Part shown: in pieces, positions 26,017 to 34,357 of the stretch | Numbering within the stretch: the first letter of the stretch is position 1 | How the letters are laid out: each line of letters begins with the position of its first letter | Assembly (NCBI GenBank): GCA_032052615.1 | Contig: DAMBWF010000007.1 | Span: forward strand, 123,008-187,007 | DNA: 64,000 nt | Reading direction: 5' to 3' | From: Pseudomonas_T sp032052615 | Lineage (GTDB): Bacteria; Pseudomonadota; Gammaproteobacteria; Pseudomonadales; Pseudomonadaceae | Program-made: the position numbers and the translations under genes | The notes under the pieces: model-generated | Databases searched by the model: none | Told to the model about the DNA's origin: nothing | What the model saw: only the letters and a program-made list of their open reading frames with translations

Positions 26017-26828
26017 GGTTGCTCGGGGGCTGCTTCGAGGGCCGTGATCGCGCGTACGGACAGGAAAGGGTGATCGTCCTGGTCGCTTACCAGCATGCGT
26101 TGCCCGAGCCCCGACCAGGTCTCCTCGCCCAGCGGTTGCCACTCGGTGAGGCTGCTCAGGGCCAGGCGGTCATTACCTTGGCGGTGGCTGAGGGGATAGC
26201 GGCTGGGGATCAGCACAGGATGTTTGCCCTCGTTGCTCAAGGTGAGCGTCGCCGGAATCCAGACCAGGTCGCGCAAATCGACGGGCTCCTCGATTTCAAG
26301 GGCGTGGATGCGCTCGAAGGGCAGCCAGTAATACTGGCCGTTGAGAATCACCTCGCATACCGGCCCCAGGCGCGAATCGCCATCGGCCAGCCAGGCCACT
26401 TCGCGCCCGTCGATGGAAAACGGCACCGCTTCGGCCTGCTCGAAGGCCTGGGCCAGCAAATCGTCCGCCAGGGCCGTCTCACCCGCGGCGCGGCTGGTCA
26501 GGGACTGAGCGAGGTGCGCGAACCAGGGAGCCGGTTCGCCGACGGTCTGAGCGCTGATTTCGCCCGCGAATACGCGCTCGCGAAGCACTTCGCAGCGAAT
26601 GGCTTCGCGGTAAGTCTGGGCCATCGGGATGGTGGACGCGTCGAGCTGGGTCGCGGTCTGCAATTGTGACACCGCGCGCTCCCAGTTCCCCATCACCATG
26701 CTCAACTGGGCTAGGTGGGTGCGCAGCTTGACGTCGCCCGGCGTCTGGCGGATCGCGGCGGTCAGCGCGTCCAACTGTTCGCTCAGGGGCAGGTCGTGGC
26801 GCAGGGTGTGGCGGGAAGTGGAATCCAT
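26013..26828 (-). CDS. tagJ: TagJ (ImpE/SciE), T6SS accessory protein
   Basis: A 271-aa ImpE-family protein. In P. aeruginosa HSI-I its homologue HsiE1 (PA0086) binds the N-terminus of the sheath protein TssB and may assist ClpV-driven disassembly. The family shape is visible: an N-terminal TPR-like helical part (PLSEQLDALTAAIRQTPGDV, LRTHLAQLSMVMGNWERAVSQL), then a beta domain with RLGPVCEVILNGQYYWLPFE and RDLVWIPATLTLSNEG. TagJ accompanies T6SSs with the TssA1 type of TssA, as in this window. In HSI-I it directly follows hcp; here two extra small genes come between. Confidence 0.93.
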   Translation of the reverse strand: MDSTSRHTLRHDLPLSEQLDALTAAIRQTPGDVKLRTHLAQLSMVMGNWERAVSQLQTATQLDASTIPMAQTYREAIRCEVLRERVFAGEISAQTVGEPAPWFAHLAQSLTSRAAGETALADDLLAQAFEQAEAVPFSIDGREVAWLADGDSRLGPVCEVILNGQYYWLPFERIHALEIEEPVDLRDLVWIPATLTLSNEGKHPVLIPSRYPLSHRQGNDRLALSSLTEWQPLGEETWSGLGQRMLVSDQDDHPFLSVRAITALEAAPEQP

Positions 26829-26946
26829 AAGGCTACTGCTCTCCTGAACGTGAAAGTCGCATGCGGACTGTGCGTTACCTACCCAAGGTACTGCAATTTC
26901 GGCTTAAGTACTCAACTGGCCAAGCCGATGAAGGACCGAACTCAGG

Positions 26947-27183
26947 TTAGGCGTCGCTCAAAAGCCATACAAAAGCGCCAAGAAAAATCAACGCACAGCC
27001 CAGTAAAGAGACAAAATAAGGCCTCAATTCAAACTGTTTTGAGTGGGCAAGCCTGACGATTGGATAGCTTCGGTAAAAGGCAGTAATCCTTGCGGCTAAT
27101 GGTGCTCTCAGATAAATAAAAAAAATACCGCTCAGTTCGAGAAAGATACAAACGGCCATGATCAATGATTTTTCATTAATCAT
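26947..27183 (-). CDS. Small two-helix membrane protein, candidate immunity protein
   Basis: A 78-aa protein with two hydrophobic segments: about residues 8-26 (LIMAVCIFLELSGIFFIYL) and 56-75 (FVSLLGCALIFLGAFVWLL), joined by a basic loop (RAPLAARITAFYRSYPIVRL). It should be an inner-membrane hairpin protein. The ATG at 27183 overlaps the upstream stop as ATGA, a strong sign that the pair is translated together; a GTG three codons upstream is an alternative. Base composition is visibly lower in GC than in flanking tss genes. I recognise no family. Position behind a putative effector, after hcp, suggests an immunity protein protecting the membrane; this is inference. Confidence 0.6.
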   Translation of the reverse strand: MINEKSLIMAVCIFLELSGIFFIYLRAPLAARITAFYRSYPIVRLAHSKQFELRPYFVSLLGCALIFLGAFVWLLSDA

Positions 27184-27566
27184 AGCGCCCACCTGGTTAC
27201 GTTATGGGAAACGCTGATATCAACTCCGCCATAGTCAATACCCAGACTGGTGGTGATGAGCGGGCCATTGGGTATCTTGATTCCACCACCGATTTTTAAT
27301 CCGGCACCCGCCTCGAGAGAGACTCCCCCCATGTAGCCATAGCCTGCGAAGCTACGGCAGTTCGTGTTCCTATCCATGGTGAAGCGAAAGGGGCGTGAGG
27401 TTCCGCGAAAAGCTGGCAAGCCTACGCCGAGACCCAGTACATATATGGTATAGAGCGCGCGTTCGTTATTGCTCAAATCCAGGACTTCGGCATCGAAGAC
27501 CCCGCCACCTATAATGAAGTGGCCGACTGCTCCACCCACGGAGATTCGAACTTCAAAATCTTTCAT
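27180..27566 (-). CDS. Glycine-rich 128-aa protein after hcp, candidate T6SS effector
   Basis: A 128-aa protein with no signal peptide and no recognised domain. It is unusually rich in glycine, especially in the C-terminal half (GYGYMGGVSLEAGAGLKIG, then GGIKIPNGPLITTSLGIDYG), alternating with hydrophobic residues, as in amphipathic beta strands or membrane-inserting glycine-rich toxins. It lies directly after hcp on the same strand, separated by a terminator-like hairpin, and is coupled by ATGA to a small membrane protein. Small effectors stable inside the Hcp tube are often encoded next to hcp with their immunity gene. That role is inference. The GC content is lower than in its neighbours and no good ribosome site precedes its ATG. 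Confidence 0.6.
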   Translation of the reverse strand: MKDFEVRISVGGAVGHFIIGGGVFDAEVLDLSNNERALYTIYVLGLGVGLPAFRGTSRPFRFTMDRNTNCRSFAGYGYMGGVSLEAGAGLKIGGGIKIPNGPLITTSLGIDYGGVDISVSHNVTRWAL

Positions 27567-27571
27567 GATTA

Positions 27572-27606
27572 TTAAAAGGAAGCCAGCATGGGGTCACCAT
27601 GCTGGC
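27572..27606 (-). terminator. Rho-independent terminator or attenuator after hcp
   Basis: On the minus strand the sequence downstream of hcp reads a perfect 10-base stem (plus-strand arms gccagcatgg 27582-27591 and ccatgctggc 27597-27606, loop of 5) followed at once by TTCCTTTTAAT. That is the form of an intrinsic terminator. It begins 9 bases after the hcp stop and ends a few bases before the ATG of the glycine-rich gene, so it would let only read-through transcripts reach the small gene pair and tagJ onward. Confidence 0.8.
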
Positions 27607-27614
27607 CGATCCTC

Positions 27615-28100
27615 TTATTCCTTGTTCTGCTTGACGTCCCAGGTACCGGTAACGGTGGCGCCCATGGAACCGTCGGTGTTCTGCTCTTTTACTTCGACCT
27701 TGATCTTGCCGTAGGACATGCCGACTTCTTCCATCACGCGCGGGTCGCTGGTGGAGCCCATCGGGCGCACGTGAGTGATCAGCACTTCGTTCAGCGTGAC
27801 CTTCAGGTATTCCTGGGAACCGTCGCCCACTTTGCAGCAGGACAGTTCCACGCTAGCGATGTGCTTACCGCTGGCGCAGTACTTCATGAGGTTGGCGGTG
27901 GATTTGTCCACGTAGTGGGTGAATACCAGCTCGCTGAAGTTGGCTTTACCCGCGCCTGAACCACCGCCGACATGGGAGGTGGAGGTCTGGCTTACGGCGT
28001 AACCCCAGTTCAGCACGTCGATCTGGCCGGAGTGCTTGGAGTCCTTGGACTCACCGGGAATACCGTCGATCTTGATGAAAAAGTCCTGAAGAGAAGCCAT
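27615..28100 (-). CDS. hcp: Hcp, T6SS inner-tube protein
   Basis: A 161-aa Hcp protein. Hexameric rings of Hcp form the tube that is propelled into target cells, and the lumen can carry small effectors. The family pattern is clear: DFFIKIDGIPGESKDSKHSG, IDVLNWGYAVSQ, the variable loop SHVGGGSGAGKANFSELVFTH, then YLKVTLNEVLITHVRPMG and MSYGKIKVEVKEQ. Length is standard, with no C-terminal toxin extension. It is preceded by tssC at a distance of 93 bases including a hairpin, and followed by an intrinsic terminator; both suggest that hcp mRNA is handled separately and abundantly. Confidence 0.97.
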   Translation of the reverse strand: MASLQDFFIKIDGIPGESKDSKHSGQIDVLNWGYAVSQTSTSHVGGGSGAGKANFSELVFTHYVDKSTANLMKYCASGKHIASVELSCCKVGDGSQEYLKVTLNEVLITHVRPMGSTSDPRVMEEVGMSYGKIKVEVKEQNTDGSMGATVTGTWDVKQNKE

Positions 28101-28164
28101 GATTTTTCCTTTTGTGTGGAGATGACGAACAGTATTGCATCGTGCCTACTGCGTATTTCATCGT

Positions 28165-28186
28165 GCGGCGCCCCTAACAGCGCCGC
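28165..28186 (-). terminator. Hairpin between tssC and hcp
   Basis: gcggcgc (28165-28171) pairs with gcgccgc (28180-28186) around an 8-base loop, 8 bases after the tssC stop. There is no T-run, so it is more likely an RNA processing or stability element bounding the hcp message than a terminator. Confidence 0.4.
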
Positions 28187-28193
28187 GCGACAC

Positions 28194-29690
28194 TTAGCTG
28201 CCGCTGTTCTTGACCGACGGCAGTTTCGAGACCAGACGCAGGGAAACCGTCAGGCCTTCGAGTTGATAGTGCGGCCGCAGGAAGAACTTGGAGGTGTAGT
28301 AGCCGGGGTTGCCCTCGACTTCCTCCACTTGCACCTCGGCCGCCGCCAGGGGCTTGCGCGCCTTGGTTTCCTGGGACGAGTTGGACGGGTCGCCGTCCAC
28401 GTAGTTCATGATCCAGTCGTTCAGCCAGCGCTGCATGTCGTCGCGTTCGCGGAAGGAGCCGATCTTGTCGCGCACGATGCACTTCAAGTAGTGGGCGAAG
28501 CGGCAGCAGGCGAACAGATAAGGCAGGCGCGCCGCCAGGTTGGCGTTGGCGGTGGCGTCCGGATCGTAGTACTCGTGGGGTTTCTGCAGCGACTGGGCGC
28601 CGATGAAGGCGGCCACGTCGGTATTCTTCCGATGAATCAGCGGCATGAAGCCGTTCTTCGCCAGCTCGGCCTCGCGGCGGTCGGAAATGGCGATCTCGGT
28701 CGGGCACTTCATGTCCACGCCGCCGTCGTCGGACGGGAAGGTGTGGGTGGGCAGGTCGTCCACCGCGCCGCCGGACTCCACGCCACGGATCGAGGTGCAC
28801 CAGCCGTAGTATTTGAACGAGCGGTTGATGTTCACCGCCATCGCGTAGGCCGAGTTGGCCCAGCAGTAGCGGTTGTGATCCGAACCGTCGGTCTCTTCCT
28901 CGAAATTGAACTCATCGACCGGGTTGGTACGCACCCCATAGGGCAGGCGCGCCAGGAAGCGCGGCATGGCCAGGCCGATGTAGCGAGAATCTTCCGAGGC
29001 CCGAAGGCTGCGCCAGGCGGTGTACTCGGTGTTCTCGAAGATCTTGGTCAGGTCGCGGGGGTTGGCCAGCTCCTGCCAGGATTCCATTTGCATCACCGAA
29101 GGCGCGGCGCCGGCGATGAAGGGGCAGTGGGAAGCGGCGGATATCTTCGACATTTCCGCCAGCAATTCCACGTCCGGCGGCGAATGGTCGAAGGAGAAGT
29201 CGCCGACGATGCAACCGTAGGGCGTACCGCCGAGCTGATCGTATTCCTGCTCGTAGATTTTCTTGAAGATCGGGCTCTGGTCCCAGCCGATGCCTTTGTG
29301 CCGACGCAGCGTACGGTGCAGCTCCTTCTTGGAGATGGGCAGCACGCGGATCTTCAGCATCTCGTCGACTTCGGTGTTGTTCACCAAGTAATGCAGACCG
29401 CGCCAGGCGCTCTCGATCTGCTGGAAGTCGGCGTGGTGAATGATCGCGTTGACCTGCTCGGACAGCTTGCGGTCGATCTCGGCGATGATCGCTTCGATAG
29501 CCTTGTAGGAGTCGTTGCTTATGGTCACCGAATTCGCCAGCGCCTGCTCGGCGAGGGTGCGCACGGCGACCTGCACGGCTTCCTTGGCTTCGTCGGTCTT
29601 GGGTTTGAATTCTTTTTGCAGCAGCGCGGAGAAGTCGTCCGTTTCGTACTGCTGGGCCTGCTGCAGGCCTTCTGTCTGATTAAGCGCCAT
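28194..29690 (-). CDS. tssC: TssC, large T6SS sheath subunit
   Basis: A 498-aa TssC (VipB/HsiC1) protein. With TssB it makes the contractile sheath. Visible family segments are AWRGLHYLVNNTEVDEMLKIRVL near residue 94, FKKIYEQEYDQLGGTPYGCIVGDFSF near 145, HCPFIAGAAPSVM, RYIGLAMPRFLARLPYG near 235, and the C-terminal SKFFLRPHYQLEGLTVSLRLVSKLP. Length is standard. It starts 29 bases after tssB and precedes hcp. Confidence 0.98.
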   Translation of the reverse strand: MALNQTEGLQQAQQYETDDFSALLQKEFKPKTDEAKEAVQVAVRTLAEQALANSVTISNDSYKAIEAIIAEIDRKLSEQVNAIIHHADFQQIESAWRGLHYLVNNTEVDEMLKIRVLPISKKELHRTLRRHKGIGWDQSPIFKKIYEQEYDQLGGTPYGCIVGDFSFDHSPPDVELLAEMSKISAASHCPFIAGAAPSVMQMESWQELANPRDLTKIFENTEYTAWRSLRASEDSRYIGLAMPRFLARLPYGVRTNPVDEFNFEEETDGSDHNRYCWANSAYAMAVNINRSFKYYGWCTSIRGVESGGAVDDLPTHTFPSDDGGVDMKCPTEIAISDRREAELAKNGFMPLIHRKNTDVAAFIGAQSLQKPHEYYDPDATANANLAARLPYLFACCRFAHYLKCIVRDKIGSFRERDDMQRWLNDWIMNYVDGDPSNSSQETKARKPLAAAEVQVEEVEGNPGYYTSKFFLRPHYQLEGLTVSLRLVSKLPSVKNSGS

Positions 29691-29719
29691 TTCTTACTCC
29701 AGGAATCTGTTCGGACCGA

Positions 29720-30286
29720 TCAGGCCTCGCTGCCGTCTTGCTGCTCGTTATGTCCGCTCGCCGTGGCGGGCTTGGGCGCTCCGGCGAGGGTCTTGAGCAG
29801 TGCCGGGTCCTTGAGCACCTTACCGATGAGCTCTTCGGCGCCGGTCTTGCCATCCATGTAGGTGAGCAGGTTGTTCAATTGGGTACGCGCATCCAGCAGC
29901 GTGGAGAGGGCGTCCACCTTCTTGGCGATCGCGCCGGGAGAGAAGTCGTCCATGCTTTCGAAGGTGATGTCGATCGCCAGGTTGCCTTCGCCGGTCAGGG
30001 TGTTGGGGACCGCGAACGCGACGCGCGGCTTGATCGATTTCATGCGCTCGTCGAAGTTGTCGATGTCGATCTCGAGGAATTTGCGATCGCTCACCGCCGG
30101 CAAGGACTCCTTGGGTTTACCGGCCAGGTCGGCCATCACGCCCATGACGAAGGGCAGTTGGACCTTCTTGTCCGAGCCGTACAACTCCACGTCGTACTCG
30201 ATCTGCACGCGCGGTGCCCGGTTACGGCCGATGAATTTCTGACTGCTCTTACGATTCACTGTTTCGTAACGAGGGCTGTTGCTCAT
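29720..30286 (-). CDS. tssB: TssB, small T6SS sheath subunit
   Basis: A 188-aa TssB (VipA/HsiB1) protein. Conserved features are APRVQIEYDVELYGSDKKVQLPFVMGVMADL (near 25-55), the phosphate/serine-like DRKFLEIDIDNFDERMKSIKPR, and FESMDDFSPGAIAKKV. It would form the sheath with TssC; the N-terminal helix is the part that TagJ binds in HSI-I. The length is slightly over the usual 165-175 residues because of a C-terminal tail (KPATASGHNEQQDGSEA) of low complexity. Confidence 0.98.
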   Translation of the reverse strand: MSNSPRYETVNRKSSQKFIGRNRAPRVQIEYDVELYGSDKKVQLPFVMGVMADLAGKPKESLPAVSDRKFLEIDIDNFDERMKSIKPRVAFAVPNTLTGEGNLAIDITFESMDDFSPGAIAKKVDALSTLLDARTQLNNLLTYMDGKTGAEELIGKVLKDPALLKTLAGAPKPATASGHNEQQDGSEA

Positions 30287-30331
30287 ATCTCTCTCCTTGA
30301 ACCGCTCTCAACGGTCGATACGCGGAAATTA

Positions 30332-31357
30332 TCAGTCTCGCTTGGAGACGCCGGCGATCAGTTCGGCCTGGGCCACACCATCCGGTGCCAGCTCCCGCAA
30401 GATCGACAGGAAATCTTGACCGATCATGTTGCGTGCCCGCTTGATCAGCAAGGGCGCCGGGTTCGCCGGCTCGTGCTTTTCAAGGTAGTCGCATACAGAG
30501 TCCAGCATGGCGATGACATCGCCGCGACTGCGGGGCGCGCCCGGTGGCCCTCGGTCGACCGGCGCGGCGGGCGCGTCCGTCCCGGTCGGCTGGATAGTGG
30601 CCTCGCCGGTTTCTTCCGGCTCCGCCGGGGCGGGCGCCGAGGTCAGGTGGCTCGGACAGACCAGGTTGACGAGGCTGACCAGGCGGTGGAACTCGGGCGT
30701 GTGTTCGGCGCCTAGGGAATCCCGGCAGAAGCCTTCCAGCTCAAGGGCCAGGCGCTTGACCTCGTTCAGTGCCGTCAGGTCCGGATTGCCATAGCCCAGT
30801 TCGTCGCCGAGGAACTGCTCCAACTGGTCCCGGCGCAACGGGGCGTCGGCCGTGTCTTCCCGGGACTGGGCGATGCGCTCCAGGGTGCTCAGGGCGATCT
30901 TGCCAAGTTGCCGGCTGGCGATCTCGACGTTGCGCAGATCGCCAATCAGACCGTTCAACGCGGTCAGGCCAGCCAGGGCGTTGCTACGGGGCAGCGGGTC
31001 GCTCTCGCCGTCGTAGACCAGGGAGGGGAAAGCCTCCTGCCAATAGCGCTGGGCCATCTCCAAGGTCAGGGTCAGGCCTTCCACCGTGCCCTCGACGCCT
31101 CGCCCATGGGTGAGCGCGCGGGTCACGATGACGGCGAGGCGAAAATCCTTGCTCTTGTCCAGCAAGGCCAAGGCTTGTTGCAGGGCCTTGGACCAGTCCG
31201 GCTCCTCGGCCGGGATGATGGTGTCGCCGTACTGACGCTCCGGTTGCCCTTCGACGCTGCGCTCGAGCGCCAGGTAATCGGCGTCGTAGTCGAGCTCGAT
31301 TCCACAGGGTTCGTCCGCCTCGATGGGCGCGAGCAGGGCATCAATATTCAAGGACAT
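30332..31357 (-). CDS. tssA: TssA (TssA1/ImpA type), T6SS assembly protein
   Basis: A 341-aa TssA with an N-terminal ImpA_N domain (LLAPIEADEPCGIELDYDADYLAL, then ALQQALALLDKSKDFRLAV). TssA proteins nucleate at the membrane complex and prime baseplate and tail assembly. The length and short C-terminal region place it with the TssA1 class of P. aeruginosa HSI-I, which works together with TagJ. A proline/alanine-rich linker (about residues 240-280) joins to the C-terminal part ending AELIAGVSKRD. It is 31 bases after the lipoprotein gene stop and 45 bases before tssB. Confidence 0.93.
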   Translation of the reverse strand: MSLNIDALLAPIEADEPCGIELDYDADYLALERSVEGQPERQYGDTIIPAEEPDWSKALQQALALLDKSKDFRLAVIVTRALTHGRGVEGTVEGLTLTLEMAQRYWQEAFPSLVYDGESDPLPRSNALAGLTALNGLIGDLRNVEIASRQLGKIALSTLERIAQSREDTADAPLRRDQLEQFLGDELGYGNPDLTALNEVKRLALELEGFCRDSLGAEHTPEFHRLVSLVNLVCPSHLTSAPAPAEPEETGEATIQPTGTDAPAAPVDRGPPGAPRSRGDVIAMLDSVCDYLEKHEPANPAPLLIKRARNMIGQDFLSILRELAPDGVAQAELIAGVSKRD

Positions 31358-31388
31358 CGGAAAAGCCTTCTCCGGGGACCGTCATGAT

Positions 31389-31820
31389 TCACTTGAGGGC
31401 CGCCTTGGCGGCCTTGAACTCCGGTCCCCACAAGGGATGCGTACTTTCGGCGGCGTCGAGGGTGAAGGCCGGATCGATCTGCAGGGCGCGCTCGAATGCC
31501 TGGCGGCACTGGACTTTCCGCTCGCTGACGCAATAGGTGAAAGCCAGATACTTCAGGGCCTCGACGCGGGTGGCGTCGCTGGCGGCCCAAACGTCGGGGG
31601 CGAGGAATTTCGCTTCCGCCTGGGAGTAGTAGCCGTTTTGGTAAAGCGAAATGCCATCACCCAATACGGTGCGCCCTTTATCGTCGAGGGCTTTCTGTGC
31701 TTTCTGAGCTTCGGTCATCGGCGGCTCGACGGGCTTGGCGGGCTTGCTGACGCAGCCGGTGAGCCCCAGGGAAAGCACAGCCAGCAGGAAAGGGGCCGCG
31801 TATCGGTGTTGAATGCTCAT
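31389..31820 (-). CDS. T6SS-associated lipoprotein, TssQ-like
   Basis: A 143-aa predicted lipoprotein: MSIQHRYAAPFLLAVLSLG, then LTGC with the lipobox cysteine near residue 22. After a proline-rich linker (SKPAKPVEPPMTEAQKAQ) there is a TPR-like helical domain (GDGISLYQNGYYSQAEAKFL, then RVEALKYLAFTYCVSERKVQC). Similar small TPR lipoproteins are annotated in T6SS clusters of other proteobacteria as the TssQ family. It lies between the kinase gene and tssA. The ATG at 31820 was chosen because it puts the signal peptide at the N-terminus. TssJ, the core lipoprotein, is separately present. Confidence 0.78.
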   Translation of the reverse strand: MSIQHRYAAPFLLAVLSLGLTGCVSKPAKPVEPPMTEAQKAQKALDDKGRTVLGDGISLYQNGYYSQAEAKFLAPDVWAASDATRVEALKYLAFTYCVSERKVQCRQAFERALQIDPAFTLDAAESTHPLWGPEFKAAKAALK

Positions 31821-31876
31821 GTCGAAAAAAGCTCTCTCAACGCTTGATTGATCGTGGAGGCGCGCAGCGCGACGCC

Positions 31877-34357
31877 TCATTCGAAATTGTGTACCAGGCT
31901 TACCCGTTGATCCGCGCCCACCACGACCTGCTTCTTGTAGCTCGGGAAGCTGGGATTGCGCAGTTCGATGGTGTACGTGCCTTCCGGGAGGCGAAGGTCA
32001 TGCAAGGGCGGGCTCACGCCGCGCTTCTGCCCGTCGATCCAGATTTCGCCCCAAGGCCGTACGGCGAAGGCGACCACGCCTTTCTCCACCTCGCCCAGCG
32101 AAGCGCGTGGGGCGTTTTCCCGGCGTGGCGGCTGCTCGGTCGCGACGGCCTTCGGCTCGTCCGCCGGAGCCGATGCCGGTTTTTTCGGCACGGGTTCGGC
32201 CTTGGCGGCTTCGGTGCGGGCGGGAACGGGGTCGCTCTGGGTAATCCGGGTCGCGCCAGCCGTAGTGAAGTCGTGCTGGAGCGTGATCGGCGAGCCCGCG
32301 CGCACGGTAATGCGCTTGCTCAAGGCCGGCAGGCCAGGATTGCGCAGCTCCAGGGTATGGGTGCCGGGCTCGAGGTCCAGACTCTTCAAGGGTGGGCTGA
32401 CGCCGCGTTGCTGGCCGTCGACCCAGACTTCACCCCATGGCTTCACGTTGAGCGTGACCGCGGCGGTCACCAGCGCGTTGCTGGAGGAGGCCGTCGCCGC
32501 CTGTTTCGGTTTCTCCGCGGCGGTTCGCTCGCTCGGAGCAGCCGGGGTGGCGCGTGACGGCGCGGTGGGCGCCTCCTGGGTGGTTTCGGGCGTGGCGCGC
32601 GCAGGCGCAACGGGCGCTTCGTTCGAAGCCATGCCCGCGGACGAGAGCGGGGGTTGTACCGTGGGCTCGATGGCTTGAGGCGTGCTGATCGAACTTGGCG
32701 CGTCCTGAGGCTCCGCCCGCAGGGCTTCGGCCATGGGGGAGTTGGCTTTCTGGTTGCCGGCGGCATCCGGCGTCACCATGGACTCGGAAGACGGTGGCGT
32801 CGTCGCCACGTCGGTGCTCGTCACGGGCGGCGCGGACGGTTGCTCGACCGGGGCGGACGGTTTCGTTTCCGCCACTGGATGCTGCGATTCCCGAGGAGCG
32901 CCGTGCTCGGTCTGTTTGGACGGAGCCGGGGTATCAGCGGACTTGCCCAACAGTATCCAGCCGGTGGCGCCCGCGGCGACGACGATCACGAAGGCCGCCA
33001 TCGAGAGCCAGAGGGCCTTGCCGCCCCGGCTGTTTTCCCGGGTCGGCTGGGCGCCGGCCGCCGGAGTGGCCGGCGCCTGGGGCGCGGGTTCCGCCTCGGG
33101 TTTCTTCTGCCCAGGCACGGCGACGACCCCGACTTTGCGCGAGCGATCGCCTGCCAACAGCTCTTCCATTTCCGGGAAGCTATTGGTCACCGGCGCTTGC
33201 TCGGTCTTCACCTGGAACGGATCGGGCAGCGGTATCGTGGGTGCGCTGTCCGCCGCGGCTCGCGCGGACGGCTTGTCGAGATTGACGAAACGCGAGGCGA
33301 GCTGGGCCATCTCCTCGGACGAGAGGACGACGGTCTTGGCCTCGTCGATATGCTGAGGCGCCGTGCTGGGATGCCGCTGGTGCATCGAGCCGAGGGGCGT
33401 CGCGCTCCAGGTGACGGTATTCATGCCCAGCATGGCCCGGAGTTCCGCGATGGTCTGCGGACGCGCGCCTGGCTGCAGGGCCAGGGTGTGGTCGATGGCG
33501 CGCAGGAATTCCGTGGAATACCCTTGGCGCGGCGTGTTGGCCAGGGGCTCCAGGGTGTCTTTCATCATTCGCGACACCGAGGCCACGGGGGCGTTGCCGG
33601 TCACCGCGTAGTAGAGAACGGCGCCGACGGCGTAGATGTCGGTCCAAGGCCCCTGGGGAACGGACAGGTCTTCGGCGTACTGCTCGATGGGGGCGTAGCC
33701 GGGCTTCACCACCACGGTCAGCGCGTGCTGCATGTCGCCCAGGACCCGGCGGGCAGAGCCCAGATCGAGGAGTACCGGGCTTCCGTCGTCCTGGATCAGG
33801 ATGTTGTCCGGCGCGATGTCGCGGTGGAACACGTTATGGGCATGGAGCAATTCCAGCACATCGAGGATCGGCGCGAAGATGCTGCGCAGCCAGCGCTCGT
33901 CGCACTGGACTTCGTATTCCTTGAGGACATGCCGCATGGTGCGGCCGGAGTAGCGGGGCATCGCCATGTAGGCGGTGCCGTTCTCTTCCCAGAATCGTAG
34001 CACTTCCACCAAGGCACGGTGCTTGAATTGGGCCAGCAGGCGCGCTTCGTCGATGAAGCTCCTGAGGCCCGCCTCGAAGGTGGCGCGATGGCGCTCGGCC
34101 CGTAGCTTGACTTGGGTACCGTCGACGCGGCTGGCGAAGGCCGCGGGCATGTACTCCTTGATGGCCACGTCGCGGTGCAACTGGGTGTCGTGCGCCGCAT
34201 AGACGATGCTGAAGCCGCCTTCGCCCAGCGTCGCTTGCAGGTTGAACTCATGCAGACGTGTTCCGGCGGGTAGCGCGCCGGCCGGTGGCAGATCACTGCG
34301 CAAAGCGGTTTCGGCATTCATGGCGAGTTGAGTTCGCGGATTCACGGAGGCATCCAT
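31877..34357 (-). CDS. Transmembrane Ser/Thr kinase with two PEGA domains (T6SS PpkA-like)
   Basis: An 826-aa membrane kinase. Residues about 30-320 form a eukaryotic-like kinase (glycine loop LGEGGFSIVYAA, lysine in VAIKEY, HRDIAPDNIL, DLG in place of DFG). A proline-rich stretch and one transmembrane helix follow at about 450-470 (ALWLSMAAFVIVVAAGATGW). The outer part, after a long low-complexity alanine/proline/threonine linker, holds two PEGA repeats at about 631-696 and 761-826 (VKPWGEVWVDGQQRGVSPPL and VRPWGEIWIDGQKRGVSPPL). In HSI-I, PpkA phosphorylates Fha1 to switch on the T6SS; that role is expected here, with PppA and TagH across the divergent promoter. The PEGA ectodomain differs from PpkA of P. 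aeruginosa. Confidence 0.9.
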   Translation of the reverse strand: MDASVNPRTQLAMNAETALRSDLPPAGALPAGTRLHEFNLQATLGEGGFSIVYAAHDTQLHRDVAIKEYMPAAFASRVDGTQVKLRAERHRATFEAGLRSFIDEARLLAQFKHRALVEVLRFWEENGTAYMAMPRYSGRTMRHVLKEYEVQCDERWLRSIFAPILDVLELLHAHNVFHRDIAPDNILIQDDGSPVLLDLGSARRVLGDMQHALTVVVKPGYAPIEQYAEDLSVPQGPWTDIYAVGAVLYYAVTGNAPVASVSRMMKDTLEPLANTPRQGYSTEFLRAIDHTLALQPGARPQTIAELRAMLGMNTVTWSATPLGSMHQRHPSTAPQHIDEAKTVVLSSEEMAQLASRFVNLDKPSARAAADSAPTIPLPDPFQVKTEQAPVTNSFPEMEELLAGDRSRKVGVVAVPGQKKPEAEPAPQAPATPAAGAQPTRENSRGGKALWLSMAAFVIVVAAGATGWILLGKSADTPAPSKQTEHGAPRESQHPVAETKPSAPVEQPSAPPVTSTDVATTPPSSESMVTPDAAGNQKANSPMAEALRAEPQDAPSSISTPQAIEPTVQPPLSSAGMASNEAPVAPARATPETTQEAPTAPSRATPAAPSERTAAEKPKQAATASSSNALVTAAVTLNVKPWGEVWVDGQQRGVSPPLKSLDLEPGTHTLELRNPGLPALSKRITVRAGSPITLQHDFTTAGATRITQSDPVPARTEAAKAEPVPKKPASAPADEPKAVATEQPPRRENAPRASLGEVEKGVVAFAVRPWGEIWIDGQKRGVSPPLHDLRLPEGTYTIELRNPSFPSYKKQVVVGADQRVSLVHNFE

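Noticed and set aside
27972..29861. A 629-codon frame antisense to hcp, tssC and tssB
   Set aside because: Histidine/valine/glycine-rich mirror of conserved T6SS genes; no recognisable protein.
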